Shown: in pieces, positions 47,157 to 55,194 of the stretch | How the letters are laid out: each line of letters starts with the position of its first letter | How positions within the stretch are numbered: the first letter of the stretch is position 1 | Assembly (NCBI GenBank): GCA_016195915.1 | Contig: JACPYS010000015.1 | Location: 124,001-188,000, forward strand | Length of the DNA stretch: 64,000 nt | Reading direction: 5' to 3' | From: Betaproteobacteria bacterium | GTDB taxonomy: Bacteria > Pseudomonadota > Gammaproteobacteria > Burkholderiales > SG8-39 | Position numbers and translations under genes: made by a program | Notes under the pieces: model-generated | The model's input: the letters and a program-made list of their open reading frames with translations, nothing else | Database searches by the model: none | Told to the model about the DNA's origin: nothing

Positions 47157-47687
47157 TCATTGCATCGTAGCGATCACCAAGCCGAACGCTTCCACCCGAT
47201 TCCAGTCGGTGAACTCGACTACCGCCTTCGGATCGGTCGGCCCGTTCGTGATCCACATGATGAACCGGATCACCATGCGGTCCCCGAAGCTGTAGCTCGG
47301 ATAATCGATCCTGCCGGCAAACACATCCAGATGCCCGGGCTTCCAGGCGATCTGCTTGAGGAATTTCTTCACGTAGGGATTGGTCTCGGGCCGGTTCTTT
47401 TCGGGCTTGCGCGCAACCACATTGACGGAAAAGAATGCACTCGGTTTTCCGTCCAGGACGCGCTGGTTGCGGCGGATGAAATCGAACACCAGCGGACTGT
47501 GCCTGCCGTAGCGGATGCTCGCGCCGATGACGATCTTGTCGAACGCGTTCAGCTCCGGGACAGGTTCATCCCGGATGGAAGCCACGGTAACCTGGTGCCC
47601 TTGCCGCTCGAGCACGTCGCGCAGACGATCGCAAATCCTTTGCGTATGGCCGTCGGTAGTCGAGTAGATGACGAGAATCCTGGCCAT
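47157..47687 (-). CDS. hemG: Menaquinone-dependent protoporphyrinogen oxidase HemG
   Basis: A 176-residue flavodoxin-fold enzyme that oxidises protoporphyrinogen IX to protoporphyrin IX without oxygen, passing electrons to quinone. The FMN loop is ILVIYSTTDGHTQRI; VIGASIRYGRH, FFSVNVVARKPEKN and VEFTDWNRVEAF match the HemG family closely, including the long insert that separates it from flavodoxins. In this cluster it stands near fumarate reductase and a quinone methyltransferase, which gives a complete anaerobic electron sink for heme synthesis. Confidence 0.93.
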   Translation of the reverse strand: MARILVIYSTTDGHTQRICDRLRDVLERQGHQVTVASIRDEPVPELNAFDKIVIGASIRYGRHSPLVFDFIRRNQRVLDGKPSAFFSVNVVARKPEKNRPETNPYVKKFLKQIAWKPGHLDVFAGRIDYPSYSFGDRMVIRFIMWITNGPTDPKAVVEFTDWNRVEAFGLVIATMQ

Positions 47688-47724
47688 ACCGATACCGGCG
47701 AACCCGGCGCGCAGCGGCGCGCCA

Positions 47725-48099
47725 TCAGTTGTTCTTCGCGCCCTCGTTGACCCAGATCTTGAGGATTTCGATCTCCTTGTCGGGCAGTTTGTCCTTGCCG
47801 TGCGGCATCCGGATGGACGGATTCGCGCGGCCTTCCACCAGCATGTTCAACGCGCTCGTGAACGCGTCCCCCGGCTTGACCAGCGGTCCGAATTTCCCGC
47901 CCTTCATGAGCGCTGCGTAGCTGGTGGTATCGAGGCCGTTCGCCAGGAAACCCGGCTTGCCGGGAGCGTGGCACTCGGAGCAGTTCCTGGAGAGAATCGG
48001 CTCGACGTCCTTGCCGTAGCTCAGGTTCTTCGGCGAGCAGCCCGCAAGCAGTGATGCGCCCGCGGTGATCGCGAAACCAGCCATCCATGCCTTGGGCAT
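47725..48099 (-). CDS. Monoheme c-type cytochrome lipoprotein
   Basis: A 124-residue exported protein with lipobox SLLAGCSP and one heme c motif, CSECH, in the context DVEPILSRNCSECHAPGKPG. A methionine in SIRMPHGKDKLP is the probable distal ligand. This arrangement resembles planctomycete-type cytochrome domains in which the heme site is followed by a GLDTTSYAALMKGG stretch. The ATG follows AGGAGA. It leads the cytochrome-hemG-kinase-regulator operon. Confidence 0.88.
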   Translation of the reverse strand: MPKAWMAGFAITAGASLLAGCSPKNLSYGKDVEPILSRNCSECHAPGKPGFLANGLDTTSYAALMKGGKFGPLVKPGDAFTSALNMLVEGRANPSIRMPHGKDKLPDKEIEILKIWVNEGAKNN

Positions 48100-48129
48100 T
48101 GTGGTTCTCCTGTTACTTGCGGCATCCTA

Positions 48130-48144
48130 GCAAGGCGGACGCCT
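48130..48144 (-). promoter_or_regulatory. Weak sigma-54 promoter candidate before the cytochrome gene
   Basis: AGGCGTCCGCCTTGC on the minus strand has the exact GG-N10-GC spacing and seven of ten matches to TGGCAC-N5-TTGC. The -12 GC is about 30 bases upstream of the cytochrome ATG. Because the operon encodes a sigma-54 regulator this would allow autoregulation, but the match is modest. Confidence 0.3.
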
Positions 48145-48151
48145 GCGGGAG

Positions 48152-48165
48152 TTGATCCAGCGCAA
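48152..48165. promoter_or_regulatory. FNR/Anr-like box before the cytochrome-hemG operon
   Basis: TTGAT-CCAG-CGCAA matches TTGAT-N4-ATCAA at eight of ten positions and is centred about 59 bases upstream of the cytochrome start. Confidence 0.4.
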
Positions 48166-48195
48166 ATCGCGCGGACCCCGCGCCGTCCTGCCCAC

Positions 48196-48834
48196 TCAGC
48201 TGCCTCGGTAGACGAGCCTTGCCAGATCGCCGGCAAGCCGCGCGGCCACCTCGCTCATGATGTGCAGCAGCCGGCGGGCGATGTTCTCGCGCGCCGGAAC
48301 CAGCAGCTTGGGCAATTCGACCGCGTGACTGATCAAGCGGGTCTCTTCCGCGTACAGGCGCATCAGCTCCCGCAACAGTTGCTCGAGGTCCGCGGCGCCC
48401 GCGAAAGCGCCTCTGATCCCCGCCTGCACGCGTCCCTCGCGCCGCGACACCTCCAGGACCCGGCAAGCCGCGCCGAGCAGCAGTTCGATGCGTTCCAGCC
48501 GGACCGGGGCGATCTCGTCGTAGCGGACCACGATGCCTACCGGAAACGCCTTCGAACGCGCGAGGAATTCCCGGTCGATATGTTTCGATGCGTCGTAGAG
48601 CTGCTGCAGGTCACGGTGATCTGCCGCGCGCCCGGCCGCGACGATCTCCCCGGCACGATGGATGACGAGGGCATCCTTGCTCACCTCCTTGGCGACGTTC
48701 AACGCAAGGGTCGGCTCGAGATGCGGCAACGCCATGCGCAACGGCAAGGACGCGCGCAAAGCCTGTATCGTCCGCCGGCTGTATGCGCGGAGGATGCGGC
48801 CGTTGGCGGCCGCCAGGACGCGCGCCGCGTCCAC
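48196..48834 (-). CDS. Uncharacterised helical protein
   Basis: A protein of about 212 residues that I do not recognise. It is predicted mainly helical, with no signal peptide or membrane segment and no cysteine cluster; EVSKDALVIHRAGEIVAAGR has a beta character reminiscent of a small sensor fold but this is weak. The GTG at 48834 lies nine bases after the methyltransferase stop; the frame is open much further upstream inside that gene, so the start is uncertain. Location between ubiE and the cytochrome suggests a role in quinone or heme metabolism, or in signalling. Confidence 0.6.
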   Translation of the reverse strand: MDAARVLAAANGRILRAYSRRTIQALRASLPLRMALPHLEPTLALNVAKEVSKDALVIHRAGEIVAAGRAADHRDLQQLYDASKHIDREFLARSKAFPVGIVVRYDEIAPVRLERIELLLGAACRVLEVSRREGRVQAGIRGAFAGAADLEQLLRELMRLYAEETRLISHAVELPKLLVPARENIARRLLHIMSEVAARLAGDLARLVYRGS

Positions 48835-48842
48835 GACGGAAC

Positions 48843-49604
48843 TCAGCCCGGCCGCGGCTTGACTGCGCGATGGAATCCGAGCATCCCTAGAAATACGGTC
48901 TTGGCTGTCACGTCCACGTAGCCCAATTCGCGCAGTACCACGGAAAGTTCCCCGGCGGAGTAGAACATCTCGAGGGCGTTGATGAAATACTTCTTGCAGT
49001 TGAGCGCGGCCGGTCCGCTGCGAAACAGGAATCCGGTGAACGAGAGGCAGGTGCGCAGATAGCCGTAATAGAGGCCCTCCACCAACGGATTTGACGGACG
49101 CAGCATGTCGCTGTGGTGAAAATGCCCGCCGGGCTTGAGCACGCGGTGGATTTCCTTGAACACGCTGCGCACGCGCAGGTGGCGGGTGGCGAATTGCAGC
49201 GTCACCACGTCGAAATGGTTGTCGGGAAACGGCAGCTGGTGCACGTCGCCGATGGTGCTGTGAATGAGGAGCCCCCTTGCACGGGCCCGCTGGCGGCCGA
49301 CTGCCTGCATCTCCGCGCTGCGATCGATCGCGTGCACGTCGAGGGTAGGATCGCGCCGCAGCAGCGCAATGCCGATTGCGTTGGTGCCCGCGCACACGTC
49401 GAGCACGCGCCCGCGCGGACGGACATCCACCGTGGACATGAAACTCTTCAGGAAAAAGTCCCACAGGCCGAGGCTGGCGATGTTGTTGGCGCGGTCGTAA
49501 TAGGGCGCGACGTCGGCAAACACCTGATTGAGCTCCCGGCTCCAGACGGCGTTGAAGCGTTGCTCGCGCAACTCCTCGCGCAGGGCTAGCGGCGGCGGCG
49601 GCAT
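48843..49604 (-). CDS. UbiE/MenG-type quinone C-methyltransferase
   Basis: A 253-residue SAM-dependent methyltransferase. Motif I is VLDVCAGTNAIGIALL, the post-I acidic residue is in HAIDRSAEM, and FATRHLRVRSVFKEIHRVLK plus GGHFHHSDM resemble UbiE/COQ5. N-terminal VFADVAPYYDRANNIASLGL is characteristic of the menaquinone/ubiquinone methylases. It probably methylates demethylmenaquinone or a related benzoquinone; a paralogue of the housekeeping UbiE is likely. It follows frdD after 16 bases, and fumarate reductase needs menaquinol or a low-potential quinol. Confidence 0.85.
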   Translation of the reverse strand: MPPPPLALREELREQRFNAVWSRELNQVFADVAPYYDRANNIASLGLWDFFLKSFMSTVDVRPRGRVLDVCAGTNAIGIALLRRDPTLDVHAIDRSAEMQAVGRQRARARGLLIHSTIGDVHQLPFPDNHFDVVTLQFATRHLRVRSVFKEIHRVLKPGGHFHHSDMLRPSNPLVEGLYYGYLRTCLSFTGFLFRSGPAALNCKKYFINALEMFYSAGELSVVLRELGYVDVTAKTVFLGMLGFHRAVKPRPG

Positions 49605-49620
49605 GGGTTGATCCCTCCTT

Positions 49621-49962
49621 TCAAATCCGCGACAGGTAGACGATGGCGGCTACGCTGCCGAACGCGGCAACCAGGTAGACGATGGTGGCGACCAGCGTGT
49701 CGGCGCGGATGCCGAAATCGTAACAGGTGATGCGCAGCCGGTGCGCCGCGCCCCACAGGGAAAGCGATATTACGGCGAACAGCGACAGCTTGCCGAACCA
49801 GTGCGCTGCGAACGCGTGCAGCCGGGCGTAGGCCAGCATTTCCGGGGTATGCCCGAGCGCAACCAGCAGCGTCAGCAGGATCAGCACCGGGGTGACAAAG
49901 GCTGAGAGTGTGCCGCCGGCCGCGAACGTCCCCCAGATGATCGGTTTGTTGGATTTGGCCAT
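49621..49962 (-). CDS. frdD: Fumarate reductase membrane anchor subunit D
   Basis: A 113-residue protein with three helices. NKPIIWGTFAAGGTLSAFVT and the HAFAAHWFGKLSLFAVISLS region, then WGAAHRLRITCYDFGI, match the FrdD family. With FrdC it anchors the catalytic dimer and binds quinol. Confidence 0.93.
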   Translation of the reverse strand: MAKSNKPIIWGTFAAGGTLSAFVTPVLILLTLLVALGHTPEMLAYARLHAFAAHWFGKLSLFAVISLSLWGAAHRLRITCYDFGIRADTLVATIVYLVAAFGSVAAIVYLSRI

Positions 49963-49964
49963 GA

Positions 49965-50357
49965 TCAGAACACCCCCGCCATCAGCAGCACGGCCAGCGA
50001 AAGCACCGCCCAGCCGAGGTAATGCGCTCCGGTGATCACGCCCCCGGGCAGGAATTCCTCGCCGATCTGCACCGGCAGCGCCTTGGGCGTCACGTTGAAC
50101 CAGGTCGCCGTGTTGTACACGGAAAACCCGAGTGCGAGCAGGTGGAATACGACGCTCACCGGGCTGCGCAACGCCGCGAGGAACGCCTCATACTCCGCCT
50201 GTCCCTGCGAAAGCCGCATCACGCCGACCAGCAGCAGCAGCGTGTAGGCGCCGATGAAGATGCAGGTCACCTCGCGGGCCATGTAGCGCATGTAGCGCGG
50301 CCGCCGGAAAAACCAGCTGTACTTGGGGACCTCGCGAACGTAGGGCTTGCGGCTCAT
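49965..50357 (-). CDS. frdC: Fumarate reductase membrane anchor subunit C
   Basis: A 130-residue, three-helix anchor. RKPYVREVPKYSWFFRRPRY is the family N-terminus, and the conserved glutamate in MAREVTCIFIGAYTLLLLVG is in place for quinol binding. The ATG at 50357 overlaps the frdB stop by four bases and gives the length known for enteric FrdC; a longer start at 50369 adds four residues. Confidence 0.95.
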   Translation of the reverse strand: MSRKPYVREVPKYSWFFRRPRYMRYMAREVTCIFIGAYTLLLLVGVMRLSQGQAEYEAFLAALRSPVSVVFHLLALGFSVYNTATWFNVTPKALPVQIGEEFLPGGVITGAHYLGWAVLSLAVLLMAGVF

Positions 50358-51097
50358 TTTTTCACCCATGGCATCAAGTGTTCCTTGTACCAGTCAACCG
50401 TGCTCTTGATCTTCACCTGCTGCAGTGCGCTCGCCGGATCGACGTGCTCCGGGCAGACTTCGGAGCAGGCGCCGACGAACGAACACTCCCATACGCCCTC
50501 GGTGGTGGCGATTTCCTCCTGGCGCTCATCGCGCCCGCCGTCGCGCGAATCCTGGTTGTAGCGGTGCGCCATCGAGATCGCCGCGGGACCGAGAAACTTC
50601 GGGATCAGGCCGTATTCCGGACACGCCGCGTAGCACAGCATGCAGTTGATGCACATGGTGTACTGCTTGAACTTCTTCAGCTGCGCGGGGCTCTGCAGGT
50701 ACTCGCCTTCGCTGACCGGTTTTTCGTGTTTCGGGATCAGGTACGGCTTCACGCGCTTGAACTTGTCCATGAAATCGTCGATTACCGTCACCAGGTCGCG
50801 CTCGATCGGGAAATGCGCGAGCGGCTCGACGCGGATCACGCCCTGGTAGTCGCGCAGGAACGACTTGCACGCGAGCATCGGCTCGCCGTTGATCATCATG
50901 CCGCAGCTGCCGCACACCGCCATGTGGCACGACCAGCGGTAGCTCAGCGTGGGATCGATGGTTTCCTTGATGCGGTTCAAAGCATCCAGCACCACCCACT
51001 CCTCCTCGCAGCTGACCGAATAGCGCTGGAAATGCGGTTCGCTGTCGGTCTCCGGGTGGTAGCGCAGCACCTCCAGCTGGTACACGCGCTCGCTCAT
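50354..51097 (-). CDS. frdB: Fumarate reductase iron-sulfur subunit
   Basis: A 247-residue electron-transfer subunit. The [2Fe-2S] ligands (SCHMAVCGSCGMMING and the later AC), the [4Fe-4S] motif CINCMLCYAACPEYG and the [3Fe-4S] motif CSFVGACSEVCPEHVDP are complete. The ATG at 51097 overlaps the frdA stop by four bases. Confidence 0.97.
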   Translation of the reverse strand: MSERVYQLEVLRYHPETDSEPHFQRYSVSCEEEWVVLDALNRIKETIDPTLSYRWSCHMAVCGSCGMMINGEPMLACKSFLRDYQGVIRVEPLAHFPIERDLVTVIDDFMDKFKRVKPYLIPKHEKPVSEGEYLQSPAQLKKFKQYTMCINCMLCYAACPEYGLIPKFLGPAAISMAHRYNQDSRDGGRDERQEEIATTEGVWECSFVGACSEVCPEHVDPASALQQVKIKSTVDWYKEHLMPWVKK

Positions 51098-52854
51098 TTG
51101 TGGTCTCCCGAGTAATCGCGCACGCCGGGCTGCGACTTGGTGATCACCACGTCGCGGTAATCGATGCGCGGCGGGCCGCTCGGATGGTAGTAGGCCAGCG
51201 AATGGCGCAGGAACTTCTTGTCGTCGCGTTCGACGAAGTCCAGCCGCTGGTGCGCGCCGCGCGATTCCCTGCGCTCGAGCGCGCTCACCGTGACCGCTTC
51301 GGCGCAATCGAGCATCGAGCCGAGTTCGAGCGCCTGCAGCAGGTCGGTGTTGTAGACGTTGGTCTTGTCGTTCAGCTCGATGTCGGCATAGCGGCGGCGC
51401 AGATCGGCGAGCTTCGCGCACGCCGCCAGCAACTCGCCCTCCGTGCGGTAAATTCCCGCGTTGTCCTCCATTGTCGTCATCATCTCCTTGCGCAGGCCGG
51501 CGAGCGATTCCCTGCCGCCGGTTTTCTCGAACAGCGCGCGGATGCGTGCCTGCGCTGCCGCTGCCTTCCCCGCAAGCGCCGCATCGTTGCCCGCACTCGC
51601 GCCGGAGCGCACGTACTCTGCCGCGCTCAGCCCCGCCCGACGCCCGAACACCAGCAGTTCGGTGAGCGAATTGGAACCCAGCCGGTTGGCGCCATTGATG
51701 CTCACGCAGGCGCACTCGCCGGCGGCGAACAGTCCCGGGAGCGGCGTCGCGGCCCGGATGTCGGTGTGGATTCCGCCCATCATGTAATGCACCACCGGGC
51801 GCACAGGCACCGGATCGGTGACCGGATCGACGCCCAGGTAGCTGACGCTCACATCGCGTACCAGGGGCAGCCGCTCGTCGATCTTCTTCTCGCCCAGGTG
51901 CCGCAAGTCGAGCATCATGCAATCGCCCCACTTGGTGGACACCATGTTGCCCTTTTTCTGCTCCTGCCAGAATGCCTGGCTCACGCGATCGCGCGGTCCG
52001 AGTTCCATGGTCTTGAGCTGCGGCTTGCCGACCGGCGTTTCCGGTCCCATGCCGTAGTCCTGCAGGAAGCGGCGTCCGTTCTTGTTGACCAGAATTCCGC
52101 CTTCCCCGCGGCACGCTTCGGTGAGCAGCGTGCCCGTGTTGGGCAATCCGGTCGGGTGGTACTGGACGAACTCCATGTCCTTGAGCGGCACACCTGCACG
52201 GTAGGCGAGCGCCATGCCGTCACCGGTCTTGACCGCGCCGTTGGTCGTGAACGGAAACATGCGGCCCGCGCCGCCGCCCGCAATGATCACTGCGCCGGCC
52301 TGGAAGTGCTTCATCTGTCCGCTGCGCATCTCGATCGCGGTGAACCCCTGGCAGCGCCCGTCATCGACGATCAGGTCGGTGGCGTAGTACTCGTCGAAGC
52401 GCTGGATCGACGGAAACCTCAGGGAAGTCTGGAACAACGTATGCAGGATGTGGAAACCCGACTTGTCGGCAGCGAACCACGTGCGCTGCTTCTTCATGCC
52501 GCCAAACGGCCGCACGGCTACCGACCCGTTCGCCTCGCGGCTCCACGGGCAACCCCAGTGTTCGAGTTGGGTCAGTTCCTTCGGCGCCTCCTGGATGAAG
52601 TACTCTACCGCGTCCTGGTCCGAAAGCCAGTCTCCGCCGCCGACCGTGTCGTTGAAGTGGTAGTCCATGCTGTCGTCGGGCTTGATCACACCGGCCGCTC
52701 CACCCTCCGCCGCACAGGTATGGCTGCGCATCGGATAGACTTTCGAGATCAGCGCGACGCTCAGTTTCGGGTCGGCCTCGGCGAGCGCAATCGCTGCGCG
52801 CAGGCCTGCGCCACCCGCTCCGATGATCGCTACGTCAGTCTTTATTGTTTCCAA
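51094..52854 (-). CDS. frdA: Fumarate reductase flavoprotein subunit
   Basis: A 586-residue catalytic subunit that reduces fumarate to succinate as a terminal electron acceptor. The FAD site is AIIGAGGAGLRAAIALAEA, the covalent FAD histidine is His45 in PMRSHTCAAEGGAAG, and the active site HPTGLPNTGTLLTEACRGEG and GANRLGSNSLTELLVFGR are intact. TTG start with a GGGAG site nine bases upstream. Together with frdB, C and D this is the four-subunit quinol-fumarate reductase rather than succinate dehydrogenase. An FNR-like box lies 63-76 bases upstream. Confidence 0.95.
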   Translation of the reverse strand: METIKTDVAIIGAGGAGLRAAIALAEADPKLSVALISKVYPMRSHTCAAEGGAAGVIKPDDSMDYHFNDTVGGGDWLSDQDAVEYFIQEAPKELTQLEHWGCPWSREANGSVAVRPFGGMKKQRTWFAADKSGFHILHTLFQTSLRFPSIQRFDEYYATDLIVDDGRCQGFTAIEMRSGQMKHFQAGAVIIAGGGAGRMFPFTTNGAVKTGDGMALAYRAGVPLKDMEFVQYHPTGLPNTGTLLTEACRGEGGILVNKNGRRFLQDYGMGPETPVGKPQLKTMELGPRDRVSQAFWQEQKKGNMVSTKWGDCMMLDLRHLGEKKIDERLPLVRDVSVSYLGVDPVTDPVPVRPVVHYMMGGIHTDIRAATPLPGLFAAGECACVSINGANRLGSNSLTELLVFGRRAGLSAAEYVRSGASAGNDAALAGKAAAAQARIRALFEKTGGRESLAGLRKEMMTTMEDNAGIYRTEGELLAACAKLADLRRRYADIELNDKTNVYNTDLLQALELGSMLDCAEAVTVSALERRESRGAHQRLDFVERDDKKFLRHSLAYYHPSGPPRIDYRDVVITKSQPGVRDYSGDHK

Positions 52855-52916
52855 TTCGTGGCTCCCGGGCGAAACGCCCTTTAGTCGAATTATTGACGTC
52901 TGCCCGGGTGTCGGAT

Positions 52917-52930
52917 TTGACCAGGATCAA
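52917..52930. promoter_or_regulatory. FNR/Anr box between frdA and the divergent heme protein
   Basis: TTGAC-CAGG-ATCAA matches the FNR consensus TTGAT-N4-ATCAA at nine of ten positions. It is roughly midway in the 137-base gap between frdA (minus) and the secreted heme-binding protein (plus), so it could control both. FNR activates frd in Escherichia coli. Confidence 0.65.
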
Positions 52931-52991
52931 TTCGCGTTGCGCGTTGCGTCATATCCTCGTGCACATGCTAATTCGTCGACAGGAAAATTCC

Positions 52992-54284
52992 ATGAAAAAG
53001 ATCGCTCTTGTTCTCAGCCTCGGCGCATTCGCCGCAGGCTCCGCATTTGCCGCAGACCCGGCTACGATTGACTGGTCGAAGATTCCGGTCGCAAATGTCG
53101 CCCTGTTCTATCCCGGACAGTCCTCCTACGAATGGGTGCGCAGCACGGCTCATCCGGGCGCCGCCATGGTCAAGAAGGACCAAGCCTGCGTCACGTGCCA
53201 CACCGGAAAAGAAAAAGCCATGGGCGACAAGATCGTCAAGGGCGGCCCGCTGGAGCCGGTGCCGGTCAAAGGAAAGAACGGCTCGGTCGACCTGAAATTC
53301 CAGGCAGCCTACGACGCGAAAAACGCCTACCTGCGGTTCCAGTGGAAGACCCTGAATTCTTTTCCGGGCTCAGAGCACCAGTACCTGCGCTTCGACGGCA
53401 AGGAATGGAAGGTCTACGGCTATCCGAAGCTCGACAAGGTGGTGCAGGAAGGCAAGCAGCCTGGCATCTACGAGGACCGCATGACGATTATGATCGACGA
53501 TGGCAAGGTGCCCGGATTCGCGCAGCAAGGCTGCTGGCTCACCTGCCACGACGGCCAGCGCGACATGCCGAAGCAGTTCACCAAGGAAGAGGTCGCCGCC
53601 AACGCGTTGCTGCAGGCGATCAAGAAGGGCGACGTGCGCAAGTACCTGCCGGCCACGCGCAATGATCCATCGGACTGGAAGACCGGCAAGTCGGTCGAGG
53701 AAATCGCCAAGGTCAAGGCCGCGGGCGGCTTCGTCGATCTGATTCAGTGGCGCGCGCACCGCTCGCACGCCGTTGGCATGGCAGACGACGGTTACGTCCT
53801 CGAATGGCGCCTGAGCGATGGCGGCAAGGACATGTTCGGCGGCAACGCCGACGCCAAGACCCACGCGCCGAAATTCATGTGGGACGAGAAGAAAGTCGGC
53901 TACAAGTCGATCACCGCCGATCAGCTGCGCAAGGGTGACCATTTCCTGGTGCGCGAAAAGAACGCCGTGCCCTTCGATGCGAATGCGGGCTGGAAGGAGG
54001 GCGACATGATCCCCGACTACATCGTCAGCCGCGAAGACGCCGCCGGCTCGGCCGCGGACAATAACGCCATTGCTAGCTGGAAGGACGGAATGTGGACCGT
54101 GGTGATGATCCGGCCGCTCGGCCTTGCCAACGTGGACGACAAGTCCCTCAAGGAAGGTGGCGTCTATAACATCGGCCTCGCAGTGCACGACGACAATATC
54201 ACCACGCGCGGCCACCACATTTCCTTCGTAAGGACGCTCGGATTCGGCGCAAAGGCGAGCATCGAGGCGGTGAAGCTGCCGTAA
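52992..54284 (+). CDS. Secreted cytochrome with EB_dh-type heme-binding domain
   Basis: A 430-residue periplasmic protein with signal peptide MKKIALVLSLGAFAAGSAFA. It has a normal heme c site CVTCHTG (about residue 73) and a second variant GCWLTCHDGQRDMP with C-x3-CH spacing. The body (ALFYPGQSSYEWVRST, LRFQWKTLNSF, IMIDDGKVPGFAQQ, VLEWRLSDGGKDMFGGNADA) resembles the ethylbenzene dehydrogenase gamma / cytochrome c-552 DMSO-reductase-like heme domain. It likely carries electrons in anaerobic respiration. The ATG follows AGGAAAA. It is divergent from frdA and shares an FNR-like box. The catalytic partner is not in the window. Confidence 0.88.
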   Translation: MKKIALVLSLGAFAAGSAFAADPATIDWSKIPVANVALFYPGQSSYEWVRSTAHPGAAMVKKDQACVTCHTGKEKAMGDKIVKGGPLEPVPVKGKNGSVDLKFQAAYDAKNAYLRFQWKTLNSFPGSEHQYLRFDGKEWKVYGYPKLDKVVQEGKQPGIYEDRMTIMIDDGKVPGFAQQGCWLTCHDGQRDMPKQFTKEEVAANALLQAIKKGDVRKYLPATRNDPSDWKTGKSVEEIAKVKAAGGFVDLIQWRAHRSHAVGMADDGYVLEWRLSDGGKDMFGGNADAKTHAPKFMWDEKKVGYKSITADQLRKGDHFLVREKNAVPFDANAGWKEGDMIPDYIVSREDAAGSAADNNAIASWKDGMWTVVMIRPLGLANVDDKSLKEGGVYNIGLAVHDDNITTRGHHISFVRTLGFGAKASIEAVKLP

Positions 54285-54343
54285 TCCGTCCTCTGCAGCG
54301 GAGAGGCGCGCGGGCTCAGACCTGCGCGCTTCCGCGCTTCAAT

Positions 54344-54886
54344 CTATCGCCTCGCCGCTGGGTGACTAGACCGCCTCGATTCGTCCGGCAACGCGCGCGT
54401 CTTAAGGTCGCGCGCATCGAGACTCGCCGCGCGCAGGCGTGCAAGGCGCTCCCGGCTCAGGGTTTCAGCAAACACCAGCTCGAGCGGAAATCCGTTGGCG
54501 GCGTGGGCTGCGATTCGCCCGGTTTCTGCCCAACTGGTACCGCGATGGGCCAGCACAAGCAGGTCCAGATCGGACTTTGGATGAACCCGCCCCGAGGCGA
54601 GCGAGCCGAACACCCGCACCTTGACGCCGGCGCGCTCTAGCGCCGCGATCACGCGCTTTGCCGCCACACCGGCCTGTAACAGGCGTTCGGCGCAGCGCCG
54701 ATCGATCAAGCGTTCGATCGGGCTGCCCGCGACCGCGCCGGCATGGCGCGGCGGATCTGAAAACTCACCGGCCTGCCGCGCGCTCTCCGCCATCGTGCCG
54801 CGCGAGTTACGCGTGCGCCGGGTCGTTTCACGGCGGAGCTCGCTCTTGATCGCCTGTCCTCTGGGCCGAGGGGTGTTGCGCGCCAC
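54344..54886 (-). CDS. MNT-type nucleotidyltransferase domain protein
   Basis: A 180-residue protein whose central part RVFGSLASGRVHPKSDLDLL carries the GS-x10-SDxD signature of minimal nucleotidyltransferases. Such proteins often act as antitoxins to HEPN toxins by adenylylating them. No HEPN gene is adjacent; the neighbour upstream is higBA. The N-terminal 50 residues are basic and low-complexity, so the start may be at an internal ATG near 54793. Confidence 0.7.
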   Translation of the reverse strand: MARNTPRPRGQAIKSELRRETTRRTRNSRGTMAESARQAGEFSDPPRHAGAVAGSPIERLIDRRCAERLLQAGVAAKRVIAALERAGVKVRVFGSLASGRVHPKSDLDLLVLAHRGTSWAETGRIAAHAANGFPLELVFAETLSRERLARLRAASLDARDLKTRALPDESRRSSHPAARR

Positions 54887-54893
54887 GAGAAGC

Positions 54894-55184
54894 CTATGCC
54901 CCGATCGGCATCATATGTTTCAGTTGATCCTCAATTGCGTTTCGAGCTTCACGCAATTCATATTCATCCTGCAATCCCATCCAGAATTGCACAGAGGTTC
55001 CAAATACCTTGGCGAGCCGCAGTGCGGTATCCGCAGTAATGCCGCGCTTGCCCAGCACGATCTCGTTAATGCGGCGCGGTGGCACACCAATCGAATGAGC
55101 CAGCCTGGTTTGGCTTATTTCCATTGGGCGCAGAAACTCTTCGAGGAGCACTTCGCCAGGGTGAATGTTCAGTAATTTATCCAT
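54894..55184 (-). CDS. higA: HigA-type antitoxin
   Basis: A 96-residue helix-turn-helix protein: MDKLLNIHPGEVLLEEFLRP, then SQTRLAHSIGVPPRRINEIV and KRGITADTALRLAKVFGTS. It neutralises HigB and represses the operon. The ATG at 55184 follows GGAGAAGGG; a longer in-frame start at 55208 would overlap that site. It is the second gene, as usual in higBA. Confidence 0.93.
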   Translation of the reverse strand: MDKLLNIHPGEVLLEEFLRPMEISQTRLAHSIGVPPRRINEIVLGKRGITADTALRLAKVFGTSVQFWMGLQDEYELREARNAIEDQLKHMMPIGA

Positions 55185-55194
55185 TCCCTTCTCC

